A DNA stretch of 64,000 bases from an uncultured Bacillaceae bacterium. GTDB taxonomy: Bacteria; Bacillota; Bacilli; Bacillales; Caldibacillaceae. The notes beneath the pieces are model-generated. The model was not told the origin of the DNA and did no database searches. It was given only the letters and a program-made list of their open reading frames with translations. Where the stretch lies: NCBI GenBank assembly GCA_937951955.1, contig CALGAD010000161.1:3098-67097 (forward strand), written 5' to 3'. This document shows, one piece after another, positions 8,788 through 18,157 of this stretch (the first letter of the stretch is position 1; each line of letters opens with the position of its first letter). The position numbers were made by a program, and so were the translations under genes.

Positions 8788-9468
8788 ATGATATTTTTCA
8801 TGATTTTTCTAATCCTCGCCAGTATCGTCTCGATAATTCTCTTATCCAACATAAACGTATTCGTGCACTATTCTTTTAATGGTAAAGAAAATTCATTGCA
8901 AATAAAAACGAAAGCATTATTCGGGCTTCTCAGCTTCCGGCGAGAATTATTAAAAAATCAGGGAACAGGAGAAAAGAGAGACTTTTCCCGGAGCGATGGG
9001 AAGTTGCATCAAGTAGTTGGAGAAACAGGCAAAACCGATCATCCAATATCTCCGGATGAAGCGACATCTCCCCTCCGACAAATCGAAAATATGATAGAAC
9101 AGATCGGCCCGTTTTACAGTCTGTTAAAAAATTTTTTCCAAAAAATCAAGGTGAAACAGTTGATCTGGACTTCGGAAATTGGTACAGGGGAAGCGGCATC
9201 AACGGGCATCGCGACCGGTTTAGGCTGGGCGGTTAAAGGGAATGTCGTCGGGATGATTCGCCGCCTGTTCATTATAAAAGCAAAGCCTGAAATACAAGTA
9301 TACGCAGATTTTCAAAAGGCAGTTGTCCGAACGAATTTTCATTGTATGTTTCAAGTTCGCATCGGGCAAACTATTTTAGCAAGTATTCAAGTGTTCCATC
9401 TTTATCGGAAAATGAAAAAGGAACAGGACAAGAAGGTAACCGTTGAAAAGAAGAATCAAACATTGTAA
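8788..9468 (+). CDS. ytfI: DUF2953 membrane protein (YtfI-like)
   Basis: A 226-residue protein with one N-terminal membrane helix (about residues 1-22) and a soluble remainder that contains the DUF2953 region 'WTSEIGTGEAASTGIATGLG' around residue 130. Function is unknown; in spore-formers it sits next to gerW. The ATG at 8788 has GAAAGG ten bases upstream; an in-frame TTG at 8770 has no ribosome binding site. It ends 15 bases before gerW, so the two are co-transcribed. By position and guilt by association a role in sporulation or germination is likely, but nothing in the sequence proves it. Confidence 0.85.
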   Translation: MIFFMIFLILASIVSIILLSNINVFVHYSFNGKENSLQIKTKALFGLLSFRRELLKNQGTGEKRDFSRSDGKLHQVVGETGKTDHPISPDEATSPLRQIENMIEQIGPFYSLLKNFFQKIKVKQLIWTSEIGTGEAASTGIATGLGWAVKGNVVGMIRRLFIIKAKPEIQVYADFQKAVVRTNFHCMFQVRIGQTILASIQVFHLYRKMKKEQDKKVTVEKKNQTL

Positions 9469-9483
9469 CAGGAGGGATTGTTT

Positions 9484-9978
9484 ATGGCGGATCATCCCCT
9501 AAAAGGGTTGATGACTACAGCGATGGAAAACTTAAAAGATATGGTCGATGTAAACACGATATTAGGAGATCCGGTGGAAACCCCGGATGGCGGTGTGATC
9601 TTAACGGTTTCCAAAGTTGGTTTTGGCTTTGCGGCCGGGGGATCCGAGTTTTCTGCGGATAGCTCGGGACAGGGTTCCAGTTCTGATTCCCAGCTTCCAT
9701 TTGGCGGAGGAAGTGGTGGCGGTGTATCCATAACGCCGATTGCCTTTTTGATTGTCAATAATGAAGGGGTGCGCTTACTCCACGTCGATCAAAACACCCA
9801 CTTGTATGAGAAAATTATTGATCTTGCGCCGAATGCTGTCGATAAAATTCAAAAAATGTTTGCCAAAGACAAGAATAATCAGGCAAAAGGAAGTTCTTCC
9901 GTTAACAATTCCGATCAAAACAAACAACCAGAAAGTAACCCGAAAGATCCAACCGCACCTCCCGATTATCAAATTTAA
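9484..9978 (+). CDS. gerW: Spore germination protein GerW family (YtfJ)
   Basis: A 164-residue protein of the GerW/YtfJ family. The conserved start 'HPLKGLMTTAMENLKDMVDV' is followed by 'GDPVETPDGGVILTVSKV', a Gly/Ser-rich middle ('GGGSGGGVSITPIAFL') and a low-complexity Asn/Lys/Pro tail. GerW is made in the forespore, is located near the inner spore membrane and is needed for normal L-alanine germination. The ATG at 9484 has GGAGGG seven bases upstream; a TTG at 9478 is too close to that site. It forms a unit with ytfI upstream. Confidence 0.93.
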   Translation: MADHPLKGLMTTAMENLKDMVDVNTILGDPVETPDGGVILTVSKVGFGFAAGGSEFSADSSGQGSSSDSQLPFGGGSGGGVSITPIAFLIVNNEGVRLLHVDQNTHLYEKIIDLAPNAVDKIQKMFAKDKNNQAKGSSSVNNSDQNKQPESNPKDPTAPPDYQI

Positions 9979-10043
9979 ACGTTTGGGCCGATGCGAACGA
10001 GCATCGGTTTTTATTAGGGATTGAAAGGGACAGGTCCTTTTAA

Positions 10044-10071
10044 TTGTCTTTTTCAATACATTTGATATGAT
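10044..10071 (+). promoter_or_regulatory. Probable sigma-A promoter of tpx
   Basis: TTGTCT and TATGAT are separated by 16 bases, about 35 bases upstream of the tpx start codon. Confidence 0.5.
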
Positions 10072-10105
10072 AAAATCACAATAAATCGTTCAGGAGGTTA
10101 TGGAA

Positions 10106-10606
10106 ATGGCTGAGGTACTGTTTGGAGGCAAACCGGTAACACTTTTAGGAAATGAGGTTAATGTCGGGGATGAGGCGCCGGAATTTACGGTTGTTGATCA
10201 CGAATTAAATGAGGTTCATTCGAGTAAATGGAACAATACGGTGCGGTTAATTGCCTCTGTTCCCTCCATTGATACGGGCGTGTGTGACGCTGAAACCCGT
10301 CGTTTTAACGAAGAAGCAGCTAACCTCCCTGGTGTGAACGTCATTACGATAAGTGCCGATTTACCCTTTGCCCAAGGACGTTGGTGTGCAGCAAGAGGGA
10401 TTGAAAACCTGGAAGTATTATCCGATTACCGGCATCTATCTTTTGGTGAAGCTTTTGGCGTACATATGAAGGACGTACGGCTTTTAGCGAGAGCGGTTTT
10501 TGTTATCGATTCTTCTAACAAAATCACGTATAAAGAAATCGTTCCGAATGTTCATGAACACCCGAATTATGAGAAGGCCATTGCTGCGGCAAAAGAGGCA
10601 AAATAA
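10106..10606 (+). CDS. tpx: Thiol peroxidase Tpx (atypical 2-Cys peroxiredoxin)
   Basis: A 166-residue peroxiredoxin that reduces hydroperoxides using thioredoxin. The peroxidatic Cys60 is in 'SIDTGVCDAETRRFN' and the resolving cysteine in 'FAQGRWCAARG', the Tpx arrangement. Length and ends match the family ('FGGKPVTLLGNEV' to 'HPNYEKAIAAAKEAK'). The ATG at 10106 is chosen over the ATG at 10100 because AGGAGG is then eight bases upstream. It has its own promoter-like sequence and is followed by the ytxK-like methyltransferase gene about 160 bases on. Confidence 0.96.
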   Translation: MAEVLFGGKPVTLLGNEVNVGDEAPEFTVVDHELNEVHSSKWNNTVRLIASVPSIDTGVCDAETRRFNEEAANLPGVNVITISADLPFAQGRWCAARGIENLEVLSDYRHLSFGEAFGVHMKDVRLLARAVFVIDSSNKITYKEIVPNVHEHPNYEKAIAAAKEAK

Positions 10607-10767
10607 GCGAACGATTTTAATGAATATATCATGTTCTGCTGGGAAATGGTGTACCTTTGTCGTACGCCATTTTCTTTTTGAGGATTTTTTGTTTGTGAAT
10701 TTATGATAATACGTATAGAATGGAATATTAGTGAGTATTACTGAATGTTTTTTAGGGAGGTTCCTCA

Positions 10768-11757
10768 ATGGCCGAGACGCCGGTTGAAAAATTATTTGAG
10801 ACGTTAGATGAAACAAGCAGTTTATTAGAAAAAGAGATGGATATCACTTATTTAGAAGCATTGGTCGAAACAGGCGAAAATATTTATCAAGATCAAATTT
10901 TGCAAGAAAATATTAGTGAAGTAACGAAAAAACGACTGACCAAAAAATATGATGAAATCAATCGCCTTTCCTATACGAGCGAAGATATCCGGAAGGCATT
11001 TCAGCTGGCATGCTTAAAGGGCATGCGGGATAATACACAACCGAATCATCAATTAACCCCTGATTCCATCGGGATTTTTGTCGCTTATTTAATCCGCAAA
11101 TTTGTTCCGACAGCCACACGCTTTTCTATCTTAGATCCTGCTGTTGGCACGGGCAATTTTTTAACGACTGTATTAAATCAATTGAACTGGCCAGAAATTC
11201 ACGCATATGGTGTTGAAATTGACGATTTGCTTATCCGCCTAGCCTATGTCAATGCCAATTTACAAAACCACCCCTTAGAATTGTTCAAGCAGGATAGTTT
11301 ACGACCGTTATTTATTGATCCTGTCGATTGCATTATTTGTGATTTACCCGTTGGCTATTATCCAGGGGATGCGAGTGATTATACGTTAAAGGCGGATGAG
11401 GGTCATTCGTATGCCCATCATTTATTTATCGAACAGAGCACCCGTTATACGAAAGATGGTGGCTATTTAATCTTTCTCGTTCCCAATATAATATTCACAA
11501 GTCCGGGAGCAGAAAAATTGCGGGAATATATTAAACAACATCATCATATCCAGGCTTTCATCCAGCTACCCGAGACACTGTTTAAAAATAAAAATGCCGC
11601 CAAAAGCATTTTCGTTTTGCAAAAGCAGGGCGAAGGCATTCAGCCACCGAAAGAAGTCTTGATGGCTGTATTACCCTCGCTATCTGACCAACAGAAAATG
11701 GAGTCGGTGCTTATCCGTATGGATCAATGGTTTAGCGAGAACAAATATTCAAAATAG
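10768..11757 (+). CDS. ytxK: Class I SAM-dependent methyltransferase (YtxK, N6-adenine DNA methylase-like)
   Basis: A 329-residue protein. SAM-binding motif I is 'ILDPAVGTGNF' (about 120-131), followed by an acidic loop 'GVEIDDLL' and a catalytic-type motif 'ICDLPVGYYP' in place of the NPPY/F of N6-adenine methylases. An N-terminal helical region precedes the fold. There is no specificity subunit or nuclease gene nearby, so it is not an obvious restriction-modification system. The same gene lies before ackA in many Firmicutes and its substrate is unknown. The Asp-Leu-Pro-Val version of the catalytic motif means a DNA substrate should not be assumed. AGGGAGG precedes the ATG. Confidence 0.88.
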   Translation: MAETPVEKLFETLDETSSLLEKEMDITYLEALVETGENIYQDQILQENISEVTKKRLTKKYDEINRLSYTSEDIRKAFQLACLKGMRDNTQPNHQLTPDSIGIFVAYLIRKFVPTATRFSILDPAVGTGNFLTTVLNQLNWPEIHAYGVEIDDLLIRLAYVNANLQNHPLELFKQDSLRPLFIDPVDCIICDLPVGYYPGDASDYTLKADEGHSYAHHLFIEQSTRYTKDGGYLIFLVPNIIFTSPGAEKLREYIKQHHHIQAFIQLPETLFKNKNAAKSIFVLQKQGEGIQPPKEVLMAVLPSLSDQQKMESVLIRMDQWFSENKYSK

Positions 11758-11786
11758 TGACCGCTCGTGTGGCCCCGGTCACTTTC
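11756..11786 (+). terminator. Terminator of ytxK
   Basis: An AGTGACCG / CGGTCACT inverted repeat flanks a 12-base loop and ends in TTTCTT. It begins within the ytxK stop codon. Confidence 0.6.
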
Positions 11787-11992
11787 TTGTTAATGTGTTT
11801 ACAAAAATTTTCGCGAATTGTTCACGAAGAATACCCGAAGACCTGCGTTCGACGTATTGAAAAATAACGGAAATAATGATTAAATTAATTATCGGGGATA
11901 TTTGTTCATGCATTCACAGATGAAATGTAACATATATATTTTATCTGGCGTTCATAATACACATAAGAAATAGAAATTAAGGAGAGAAACGA

Positions 11993-13183
11993 ATGACAAA
12001 AATTTTAGCCATTAATGCAGGTAGTTCATCATTAAAATTCCAATTAATTACTATGCCGGAAGAAGAAGTCATTACAAAGGGAGTAGTGGAACGAATTGGC
12101 TTGAATGATTCAATTTTTTCCATCACCTTCAATAACGAAAAGAAAAAATTCGTTCAAGACATCCCTGACCATGCCAAAGCGGTTAAAATTCTTCTTGAGC
12201 AAATGTTAAGTTTACATATTATCGAATCGTTTGATGAAATTGATGGTGTAGGTCACCGCGTCGTTCACGGTGGTGAACAATTTAGTGATTCAACGCTAAT
12301 CACGGATGAAGTATTAAAACAAATTGAAGATCTCTCAGATTTAGCACCGTTGCACAACCCGGCGAATATTACAGGAATTAAAGCTTTCCAGAAAATTTTG
12401 CCGAATGTACCGCATGTTGCTGTTTTTGATACGGCATTCCACCAAACAATGCCCGAACGTTCCTATCTTTATAGTTTGCCTTACGAGTATTATAAAAAAT
12501 ATAAAATTCGCAAATACGGCTTCCACGGTACTTCCCATAAATATGTAACAGAGCGGGCTGCGGAATTATTAGAGCGTCCATTAAAATCATTGCGCTTGAT
12601 CTCCTGCCATTTAGGAAATGGAGCCAGTATTGCAGCTGTAGTTGGCGGAAAATCCATCGATACTTCCATGGGCTTTACACCGTTAGCCGGTGTGACGATG
12701 GGAACCCGTTCCGGTAACATCGATCCGGCGTTAATTCCTTATATTATGGAGAAAACAGGAAAATCAGCTGAAGAAGTTGTGAACGTATTGAATAAAAAGA
12801 GTGGTTTGCTCGGTATCTCCGGACTTTCCAGTGACTTACGGGATTTAACAGAAGCCGCTGAAGAAGGGAATACGCGGGCAGAATTAGCCTTAGACGTATT
12901 CGTTGATCGGATACATAAATATATCGGTTCATATGCGGCAAAAATGAACGGTCTTGATGCCATTATCTTTACGGCGGGAATCGGTGAAAACAGTGCACCG
13001 ATTCGTGAAAGAATTCTCCGCGGCTTAGAGTTCATGGGCGTTTATTGGGACAGTGAAGCAAACAAAACGGTTGAAGGCGAAGCATTTATCAGCTATCCTT
13101 TCTCCCCTGTAAAAGTGTTAGTCATCCCGACAAACGAAGAAGTGATGATTGCCCGCGACGTCGTTCGCCTGGCCAATTTATAA
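11993..13183 (+). CDS. ackA: Acetate kinase
   Basis: A 396-residue ASKHA-fold kinase interconverting acetate plus ATP and acetyl phosphate; with Pta it carries overflow metabolism. Visible motifs: the N-terminal signature '[15 protein letters not shown]', the second signature '[12 protein letters not shown]', 'HLGNGASI' and '[14 protein letters not shown]'. AAGGAGAG precedes the ATG. In B. subtilis CcpA activates this gene; I did not find a convincing cre site in the ~235 bases upstream. A strong terminator follows. Confidence 0.97.
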   Translation: MTKILAINAGSSSLKFQLITMPEEEVITKGVVERIGLNDSIFSITFNNEKKKFVQDIPDHAKAVKILLEQMLSLHIIESFDEIDGVGHRVVHGGEQFSDSTLITDEVLKQIEDLSDLAPLHNPANITGIKAFQKILPNVPHVAVFDTAFHQTMPERSYLYSLPYEYYKKYKIRKYGFHGTSHKYVTERAAELLERPLKSLRLISCHLGNGASIAAVVGGKSIDTSMGFTPLAGVTMGTRSGNIDPALIPYIMEKTGKSAEEVVNVLNKKSGLLGISGLSSDLRDLTEAAEEGNTRAELALDVFVDRIHKYIGSYAAKMNGLDAIIFTAGIGENSAPIRERILRGLEFMGVYWDSEANKTVEGEAFISYPFSPVKVLVIPTNEEVMIARDVVRLANL

Positions 13184-13197
13184 GGATAAATTCATCG

Positions 13198-13237
13198 GCA
13201 ACATCTCTTATTATTCGAGAGATGTTGCTATTTTTTT
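13198..13237 (+). terminator. Terminator of ackA
   Basis: A perfect 11-bp stem (GCAACATCTCT / AGAGATGTTGC) with a short loop followed by TATTTTTTT. Confidence 0.9.
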
Positions 13238-13314
13238 ACAAATTTTTTTATGCTATAATGAATTACATCTTTACCGGGACGGGATTTTTTGATCGTTAAG
13301 GGGGAGTTTGCTTA

Positions 13315-14157
13315 ATGACACTTTCTGAATTTGAAGCGGAACGAATGCAGCAAATTCACCAGTGGCTGAATGAGCTGGAAAGTCGTCAAGAAGCGCCAGG
13401 AGATTTATTGCAACGTTATGATCTCTTTCTCGATGAACTTTTCGCTTTACTGCCCGATGAGATGCAAAAGAGGATTTTAGAAAATCTTGATCAATGTTTC
13501 ATTTATGTACAGGTAGCCTTGCATCAAGTGGAACATGTTCATGATAAAGTCGAAAAAATGATCGCAAACGTCAAGGTGATGAATTCGGAGATCGATGATT
13601 TGTCAGGTATGAAATCATTGCCGCTGGAAAAACTGCAATTGCTGGCAGAGCGGGAAATCAACATGCATCAGCTTTATTCTCTCGTGCAGGGGGGACTGGC
13701 AGGTTCCGGTAATCCCCTTCTTCTCGGTATCGATTTACCGGCTGTTATTCTCATCAATTTAAAAGCGATCCAGTCCATTGCCTTATCGTATGGCTACCCG
13801 ATCCACCATCCCGTGGAAGCGATCCTCGCCTTAAAAGTCTTCCATAGTGCAACATTGCCAAAACGATTTCAAAGGAAAGCCTGGGACAGACTGTTCCAGG
13901 AATTAAGGGATCAGGATGGATATTTTTATGAGGGGAATAACCGGATTAGCGATGTTCCGTGGTTCAATACCCTTTTATTACAATTGATGAAAGCAGTGGC
14001 GATTCATTTGTTCCGCAATAAAGAGACGAAAAAAGGCTCGTTTTTTAGTGTGGCCATCGGAGCGGGCAGTAATTATGTGTTAACGAAGCAAGTGACCGAT
14101 TGGGCGCACCGCTTTTACCAGTATCGCTTTTTACTGGATAAAAATGATTACGAATGA
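13315..14157 (+). CDS. EcsC family protein
   Basis: A 280-residue protein with the features of the EcsC family: a helical N-terminal half and a central Gly-rich hydrophobic block ('VQGGLAGSGNPLLLGIDLPA') followed by 'NLKAIQSIALSYGYPI' and 'GAGSNYVLTKQVTDWAHRFY' near the C-terminus. EcsC-type proteins are found with ABC exporters or alone, and their biochemical role is not settled. This one has no ABC gene beside it and stands alone between ackA and ald, each bounded by terminators. GGGGGAG lies upstream of the ATG. Family call moderate to good; no function claimed. Confidence 0.8.
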   Translation: MTLSEFEAERMQQIHQWLNELESRQEAPGDLLQRYDLFLDELFALLPDEMQKRILENLDQCFIYVQVALHQVEHVHDKVEKMIANVKVMNSEIDDLSGMKSLPLEKLQLLAEREINMHQLYSLVQGGLAGSGNPLLLGIDLPAVILINLKAIQSIALSYGYPIHHPVEAILALKVFHSATLPKRFQRKAWDRLFQELRDQDGYFYEGNNRISDVPWFNTLLLQLMKAVAIHLFRNKETKKGSFFSVAIGAGSNYVLTKQVTDWAHRFYQYRFLLDKNDYE

Positions 14158-14184
14158 ATAATCGGTGCCGTATCAACGTGCGAG

Positions 14185-14217
14185 AACCCGGTCTTCAAAG
14201 ACGGGTTTTTCCTTTTT
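14185..14217 (+). terminator. Terminator after the EcsC-family gene
   Basis: An AACCCG-GTCTT / AGA-CGGGTT hairpin ends in TTTTTCCTTTTTT. Confidence 0.75.
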
Positions 14218-14363
14218 TAAAAGGATATTCTCAAGCTTCATGGATATTGTTATTCACAATTGGAAAAGGAGAAAATGTTATTTTGTTGATATAAAGGAAA
14301 TAGTGTGCACACATAAACAAGTAAAGTAGTGGCTTAAGATCAAAATTTTAGGAGGAACGGCTG

Positions 14364-15476
14364 ATGAAAATAGGTGTACCGAAGGAAATCAAAGCCAATG
14401 AAAACCGGGTTGCCATTAGCCCATCCGGTGTTTATTATTTAAAGAAATTGAACCATGATGTTTTTATTGAGCAAGGAGCGGGAATCGGATCGGGATTTAC
14501 CGATGAGGAGTATCAAGCAGCTGGCGCAACGATCGTCCCGACAGCGGCTGATGTTTGGGAAGCGGATATGGTGATGAAAGTTAAGGAACCTTTGCCTGAT
14601 GAATATCAATATTTGCGGGAAGGTTTAATCTTGTTTACTTATCTACATCTGGCGAATGAACCGCAGCTCGCCCGGGAATTGTTAAATAAGAAAGTGACAG
14701 CCATCGCCTACGAGACGGTCCAACTTTCCAACGGTTCCTTACCTTTGCTGACACCGATGAGTGAAGTGGCCGGGAAAATGGCCGTACAAATCGGTGCCCA
14801 ATATTTAGAAAAAGTTCACGGCGGGAAGGGGATTCTCCTTTCAGGCGTCCCGGGAGTCAAAAGAGGGCATGTAGTCATTATCGGCGGCGGTGTCGCCGGC
14901 ACGAACGCCGCGAAAGTCGCTAGAGGGATTGGTGCGAATGTGACGATCCTGGAAGTTAATGCCGAGCGATTAAGACAGTTAGATGATTTATTCCAGTATG
15001 AAGTGAACACATTAATGTCCAATCCATACAACATTGCCCAGGCTGTAAAAGACGCGGATTTAGTCATCGGTACGGTATTGATTCCCGGTAAAAAAGCGCC
15101 GAAATTAGTCACCGAAGAAATGGTTCGTTCGATGAAGCCCGGGTCGGTTATTATTGACATTGCCATTGATCAAGGGGGAATCTTTGAAACGAGTGATCGG
15201 GTGATGACTCTGGACAATCCTACTTTTATCAAGCACGGTGTTCTTCATTATGCTGTCCCGAATATGCCCGGTGCTGTCCCGCAGACAAGTACACTGGCAT
15301 TAACGAACGCCACAATGCCTTACGCATTAGATATCGCCAATCACGGTCTAGAAGACGCTTTACGACATAATGAAGCTTTAGCCAGGGGAGTGAATACGTA
15401 TCAAGGCTTGATCACCCATAAAGGTGTTGCGGAATCGCTAGGTTTTGAATATTCCGATTTAACCACACTTCTTTGA
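14364..15476 (+). CDS. ald: Alanine dehydrogenase
   Basis: A 370-residue NAD-dependent enzyme that interconverts L-alanine and pyruvate plus ammonia. The family starts are present ('[17 protein letters not shown]'), with the NAD-binding loop '[17 protein letters not shown]' (about 170-187) and the substrate-side block '[19 protein letters not shown]'. TAGGAGGA precedes the ATG. In Bacillus it is used to grow on alanine and is required for normal sporulation. A perfect 10-bp palindrome (GTGTGCACAC, 14303-14312) about 50 bases upstream could be a regulator site. It ends at a bidirectional terminator. Confidence 0.97.
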   Translation: MKIGVPKEIKANENRVAISPSGVYYLKKLNHDVFIEQGAGIGSGFTDEEYQAAGATIVPTAADVWEADMVMKVKEPLPDEYQYLREGLILFTYLHLANEPQLARELLNKKVTAIAYETVQLSNGSLPLLTPMSEVAGKMAVQIGAQYLEKVHGGKGILLSGVPGVKRGHVVIIGGGVAGTNAAKVARGIGANVTILEVNAERLRQLDDLFQYEVNTLMSNPYNIAQAVKDADLVIGTVLIPGKKAPKLVTEEMVRSMKPGSVIIDIAIDQGGIFETSDRVMTLDNPTFIKHGVLHYAVPNMPGAVPQTSTLALTNATMPYALDIANHGLEDALRHNEALARGVNTYQGLITHKGVAESLGFEYSDLTTLL

Positions 15477-15587
15477 AACACTCTTCGTCTCATTTTTAAA
15501 CGCTTCGATAATCTTTGAACGAAATTGGAAGAGTATTTGCAGAGGTAAATAAGAAATCATTTTCCTACACCCTATTGCTAAAAGAAA

Positions 15588-15637
15588 AAACAGACCGGTT
15601 TCCGAAAAGATTTTCATCTCTGGAACCGGTCTGTTTT
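15588..15637. terminator. Bidirectional terminator between ald and the M24 peptidase gene
   Basis: A 16-bp near-perfect stem (ACAGACCGGTTTCC / GGAACCGGTCTGT) lies between convergent genes, with an A-run on the left and T5 on the right. Confidence 0.85.
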
Positions 15638-15746
15638 TCTATGGAGACTTTGAAAAAAGATTTGCTTTTATTAAGTTGTTTTTCATGAAGTTGTTGAACA
15701 TTTAGTATAGGAATATCGCTAATTTATTTTCACAGATTGGATGTGA

Positions 15747-16850
15747 TTATCTTTTTGGAAGAAGCTGGAGTTCTTTCGGGTACTTGGTTAAAGTTTCTGC
15801 GCCATTTTTCGTAATGACGACATCATCTTCAATCCGGATACCGACCTTTCCGGGAATATAAATACCGGGTTCAATCGTATAAACCATGCCTTCCTGGAGA
15901 ACAAGCTTGTTAGTAGAATTGATGGAAGGGTATTCGTGGATATTTATTCCGAGACCATGGCCGAGGCGATGGGTGAAATATTCACTATAGCCTGCTTCTT
16001 CAATAATATTTCTTGCCGTTAAATCAATTTCTCCACATGTTATACCCGGTTTACTTGACCGTACAGCCGCTTCCTGGGCTTTTAAGACGATGTTGTAAAT
16101 TTCTACATGTTCCTCGGGAACATCACCAAAACCGATCGTACGTGTAATATCCGAGCAATATCCTTCATAAACGACTCCGAGATCAAACAAAACAAAATCG
16201 CCATTTTTCACTTTGTTCATCCCGGGGGTACCGTGGGGACTCGCTGCATGGGGACCGGTTAATATCGTCGTCTGGAAAGACATTTTTTCGACGCCTTTTT
16301 TCTTCAATTCGTATTCTACGATGGCCACGAGCTCTAATTCGGTAATGCCTTCTTTGATCGCGGCGCTGCCAACCTCTATGGCATAATCTGCCAATTCACA
16401 TGCTTTCTTTAGCTTTTCAATTTCCGATCGATCTTTGATGAGCCGTAGCTCGTTTACTTTTTCTTCACTAGCAATGAATTGTGCGCCTGGAAATGCTTTT
16501 TGCAAGATTTCAAACCGTTCCACGTTCATATGTTGTTTTTCAATGGCAATACGCTCGATTTTTGCCGTTCTTTTCAAAACTTCCCGTTTTATCATTTCCC
16601 ATGGATTTTCAATGTCACTGTATCCATAAATGGCATAAGGAAAGCCTGTTTCTTTTGCCGTTGCAACTTCCATTTGCGGACAAAATAAAAACGGTTCTTC
16701 ATGAGGAAATAACACGATCGCTAATACCCGTTCGTGAGGATCACTCATAAATCCGCTAAAATAAAATACCGTCTCGCTCGATGTAAGAATCGCAGCATCG
16801 ATGCTTTCATTTCTTAACCAATTTGTTAGTTTCTCCAATCGTTTCTGCAT
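15747..16850 (-). CDS. M24 family Xaa-Pro dipeptidase/aminopeptidase
   Basis: A 367-residue pita-bread metallopeptidase: an N-terminal creatinase-like domain (to about 125) and a C-terminal M24 catalytic domain. Metal ligands are visible as the two aspartates in 'LFDLGVVYEGYCSDITRT', the histidine in 'HRLGHGLGINIHEYP' and glutamates in 'TIEPGIYIPG' and 'GIRIEDDVV'. The enzyme releases residues next to proline in cytoplasmic peptides. The ATG at 16850 is chosen over the GTG at 16859 because GAGGTG then has normal spacing. I cannot tell prolidase (PepQ) from aminopeptidase P-like activity. Confidence 0.9.
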   Translation of the reverse strand: MQKRLEKLTNWLRNESIDAAILTSSETVFYFSGFMSDPHERVLAIVLFPHEEPFLFCPQMEVATAKETGFPYAIYGYSDIENPWEMIKREVLKRTAKIERIAIEKQHMNVERFEILQKAFPGAQFIASEEKVNELRLIKDRSEIEKLKKACELADYAIEVGSAAIKEGITELELVAIVEYELKKKGVEKMSFQTTILTGPHAASPHGTPGMNKVKNGDFVLFDLGVVYEGYCSDITRTIGFGDVPEEHVEIYNIVLKAQEAAVRSSKPGITCGEIDLTARNIIEEAGYSEYFTHRLGHGLGINIHEYPSINSTNKLVLQEGMVYTIEPGIYIPGKVGIRIEDDVVITKNGAETLTKYPKELQLLPKR

Positions 16851-17060
16851 CTTTTTCACCTCGAAAATCGCTCATGTTTTACCAGTTTATCTAAAAAAAT
16901 AGAACGAATTGAAAAAGCAATGATGTACAGTATTTCGAAACTTCTTATTTCAAAAGCCTATCATTTTTACGGTAAAATGTAAATAGATGACAAAAGGCAG
17001 GATTTTTAACGAAAAAAGCGAAATCCATAAATGAACAAATAAGAGAAAGGAGATGCAAAA

Positions 17061-17741
17061 ATGAAAATTTCCTACCACGGTCATTCAACCGTAAAAATCG
17101 TGACAGATGGCAAGGAAATTCTCATCGATCCGTTTATTACGGGTAATGAATTATCCGATTTATCGGTAGAAAACGAAAGACCCGATTACATTCTCTTAAC
17201 CCACGGTCATTCCGACCATCTCGGCGATACCGTTGCGCTTGCCAAAAAGAAAGATGCCCTCGTGATTGGCATGGTGGAGCTTGCCAATTATTTAAGCTTT
17301 AAAGGTGTGAAGACCCACGGGTTAAATATCGGCGGTTCTTATGAATTTCCTTTTGGGAAAGTGAAATTGACAAAGGCATTTCACAGTACCGGGTTTGTGG
17401 AAGAGGATAACCAAATTGTTTATTTAGGCATGCCGACAGGATTGCTTCTATTTATTGAAGGAAAAACGATTTATCATGCAGGCGATACCGGTTTATTCTA
17501 CGATATGAAATTAATCGGTGAGCGTCATCCGATTGATCTAGCTTTCTTGCCGATCGGTGATAACTTTACGATGGGACCGGAAGATGCTGCCTATGCCGCG
17601 AAATTATTAAATGCCAAAACAGTTGTCCCGATTCATTACAATACTTTCCCGATTATTCAACAAGATCCGGAAAAATTCGTCTCCCTCCTGGATGATGGGG
17701 TTGGCAAAGTGATGAAACCAGGAGATTCGCTAGAATTATAA
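17061..17741 (+). CDS. ytkL: Metallo-beta-lactamase-fold hydrolase, UPF0173 (YtkL)
   Basis: A 226-residue MBL-fold protein with the zinc motif '[11 protein letters not shown]' (about residues 50-60), 'HAGDTGLF' (about 140) and a final 'VPIHYNTFP'. These are the metal ligands of the UPF0173 family, whose substrate is unknown. Close relatives include the UlaG-like hydrolases, so a phosphodiester or lactone substrate is possible but not shown. AAAGGAGATG is upstream of the ATG. A strong terminator separates it from the next small gene. Confidence 0.9.
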   Translation: MKISYHGHSTVKIVTDGKEILIDPFITGNELSDLSVENERPDYILLTHGHSDHLGDTVALAKKKDALVIGMVELANYLSFKGVKTHGLNIGGSYEFPFGKVKLTKAFHSTGFVEEDNQIVYLGMPTGLLLFIEGKTIYHAGDTGLFYDMKLIGERHPIDLAFLPIGDNFTMGPEDAAYAAKLLNAKTVVPIHYNTFPIIQQDPEKFVSLLDDGVGKVMKPGDSLEL

Positions 17742-17755
17742 TCGACATTAAAAAT

Positions 17756-17797
17756 CCCCCTGTTACAGGTCCTGCCTGTAACAGGGGGTTCATTTTT
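17756..17797 (+). terminator. Terminator of ytkL
   Basis: A perfect 14-bp stem (CCCCCTGTTACAGG / CCTGTAACAGGGGG) with a five-base loop, then TTCATTTTT. Confidence 0.92.
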
Positions 17798-17860
17798 ATC
17801 ATGTATCCGCTTTTCTCCTCATATAATAGAACAAGCATTTTTGTAGAAATGAGGGATTGT

Positions 17861-18106
17861 ATGAGGAATCGGTGTATTTTGTCATTGCTTGCATGCGGTG
17901 TGCTGTTATATTATGCTTTGCCGCGGTTACAATTACACGGAAGCGGATTAGAATTTTATTTTTCTTGGGTCTGGCTTCTATTTTTACTATTCGCCATTGC
18001 CGGAAATATGGCCGTCATCCTTTTTCCCTGGCATTATTCTCGACCGAGACAAAGAGGGCAGAGGAAAAAAATGCCACAAGAAAGAGCCAGAACTTACCAG
18101 AATTAA
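17861..18106 (+). CDS. Small two-helix membrane protein, hypothetical
   Basis: An 81-residue unrecognised protein. There are two hydrophobic stretches: residues 5-20 ('CILSLLACGVLLYYAL') and about 31-53 ('FYFSWVWLLFLLFAIAGNMA'), then a basic Arg/Lys-rich tail. Polarity suggests a hairpin with both ends inside. The ATG at 17861 has GAGGGAT upstream; an in-frame ATG at 17801 is possible but lies over promoter-like sequence (CATATAATAG) and lacks a ribosome binding site. It precedes ytoI by about 50 bases and may be co-transcribed. It could be spurious, though the coding stretch and start signal look real. Confidence 0.55.
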   Translation: MRNRCILSLLACGVLLYYALPRLQLHGSGLEFYFSWVWLLFLLFAIAGNMAVILFPWHYSRPRQRGQRKKMPQERARTYQN

Positions 18107-18157
18107 GCGAAAACTGATATAATACACATAAAACTATTCGTTTGAAAGGTGAAGGCA

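Noticed and set aside
11786..11990. cre site upstream of ackA
   Set aside because: Searched because ackA is a CcpA-activated gene in B. subtilis; no sequence with fewer than three mismatches to the consensus was found by eye.
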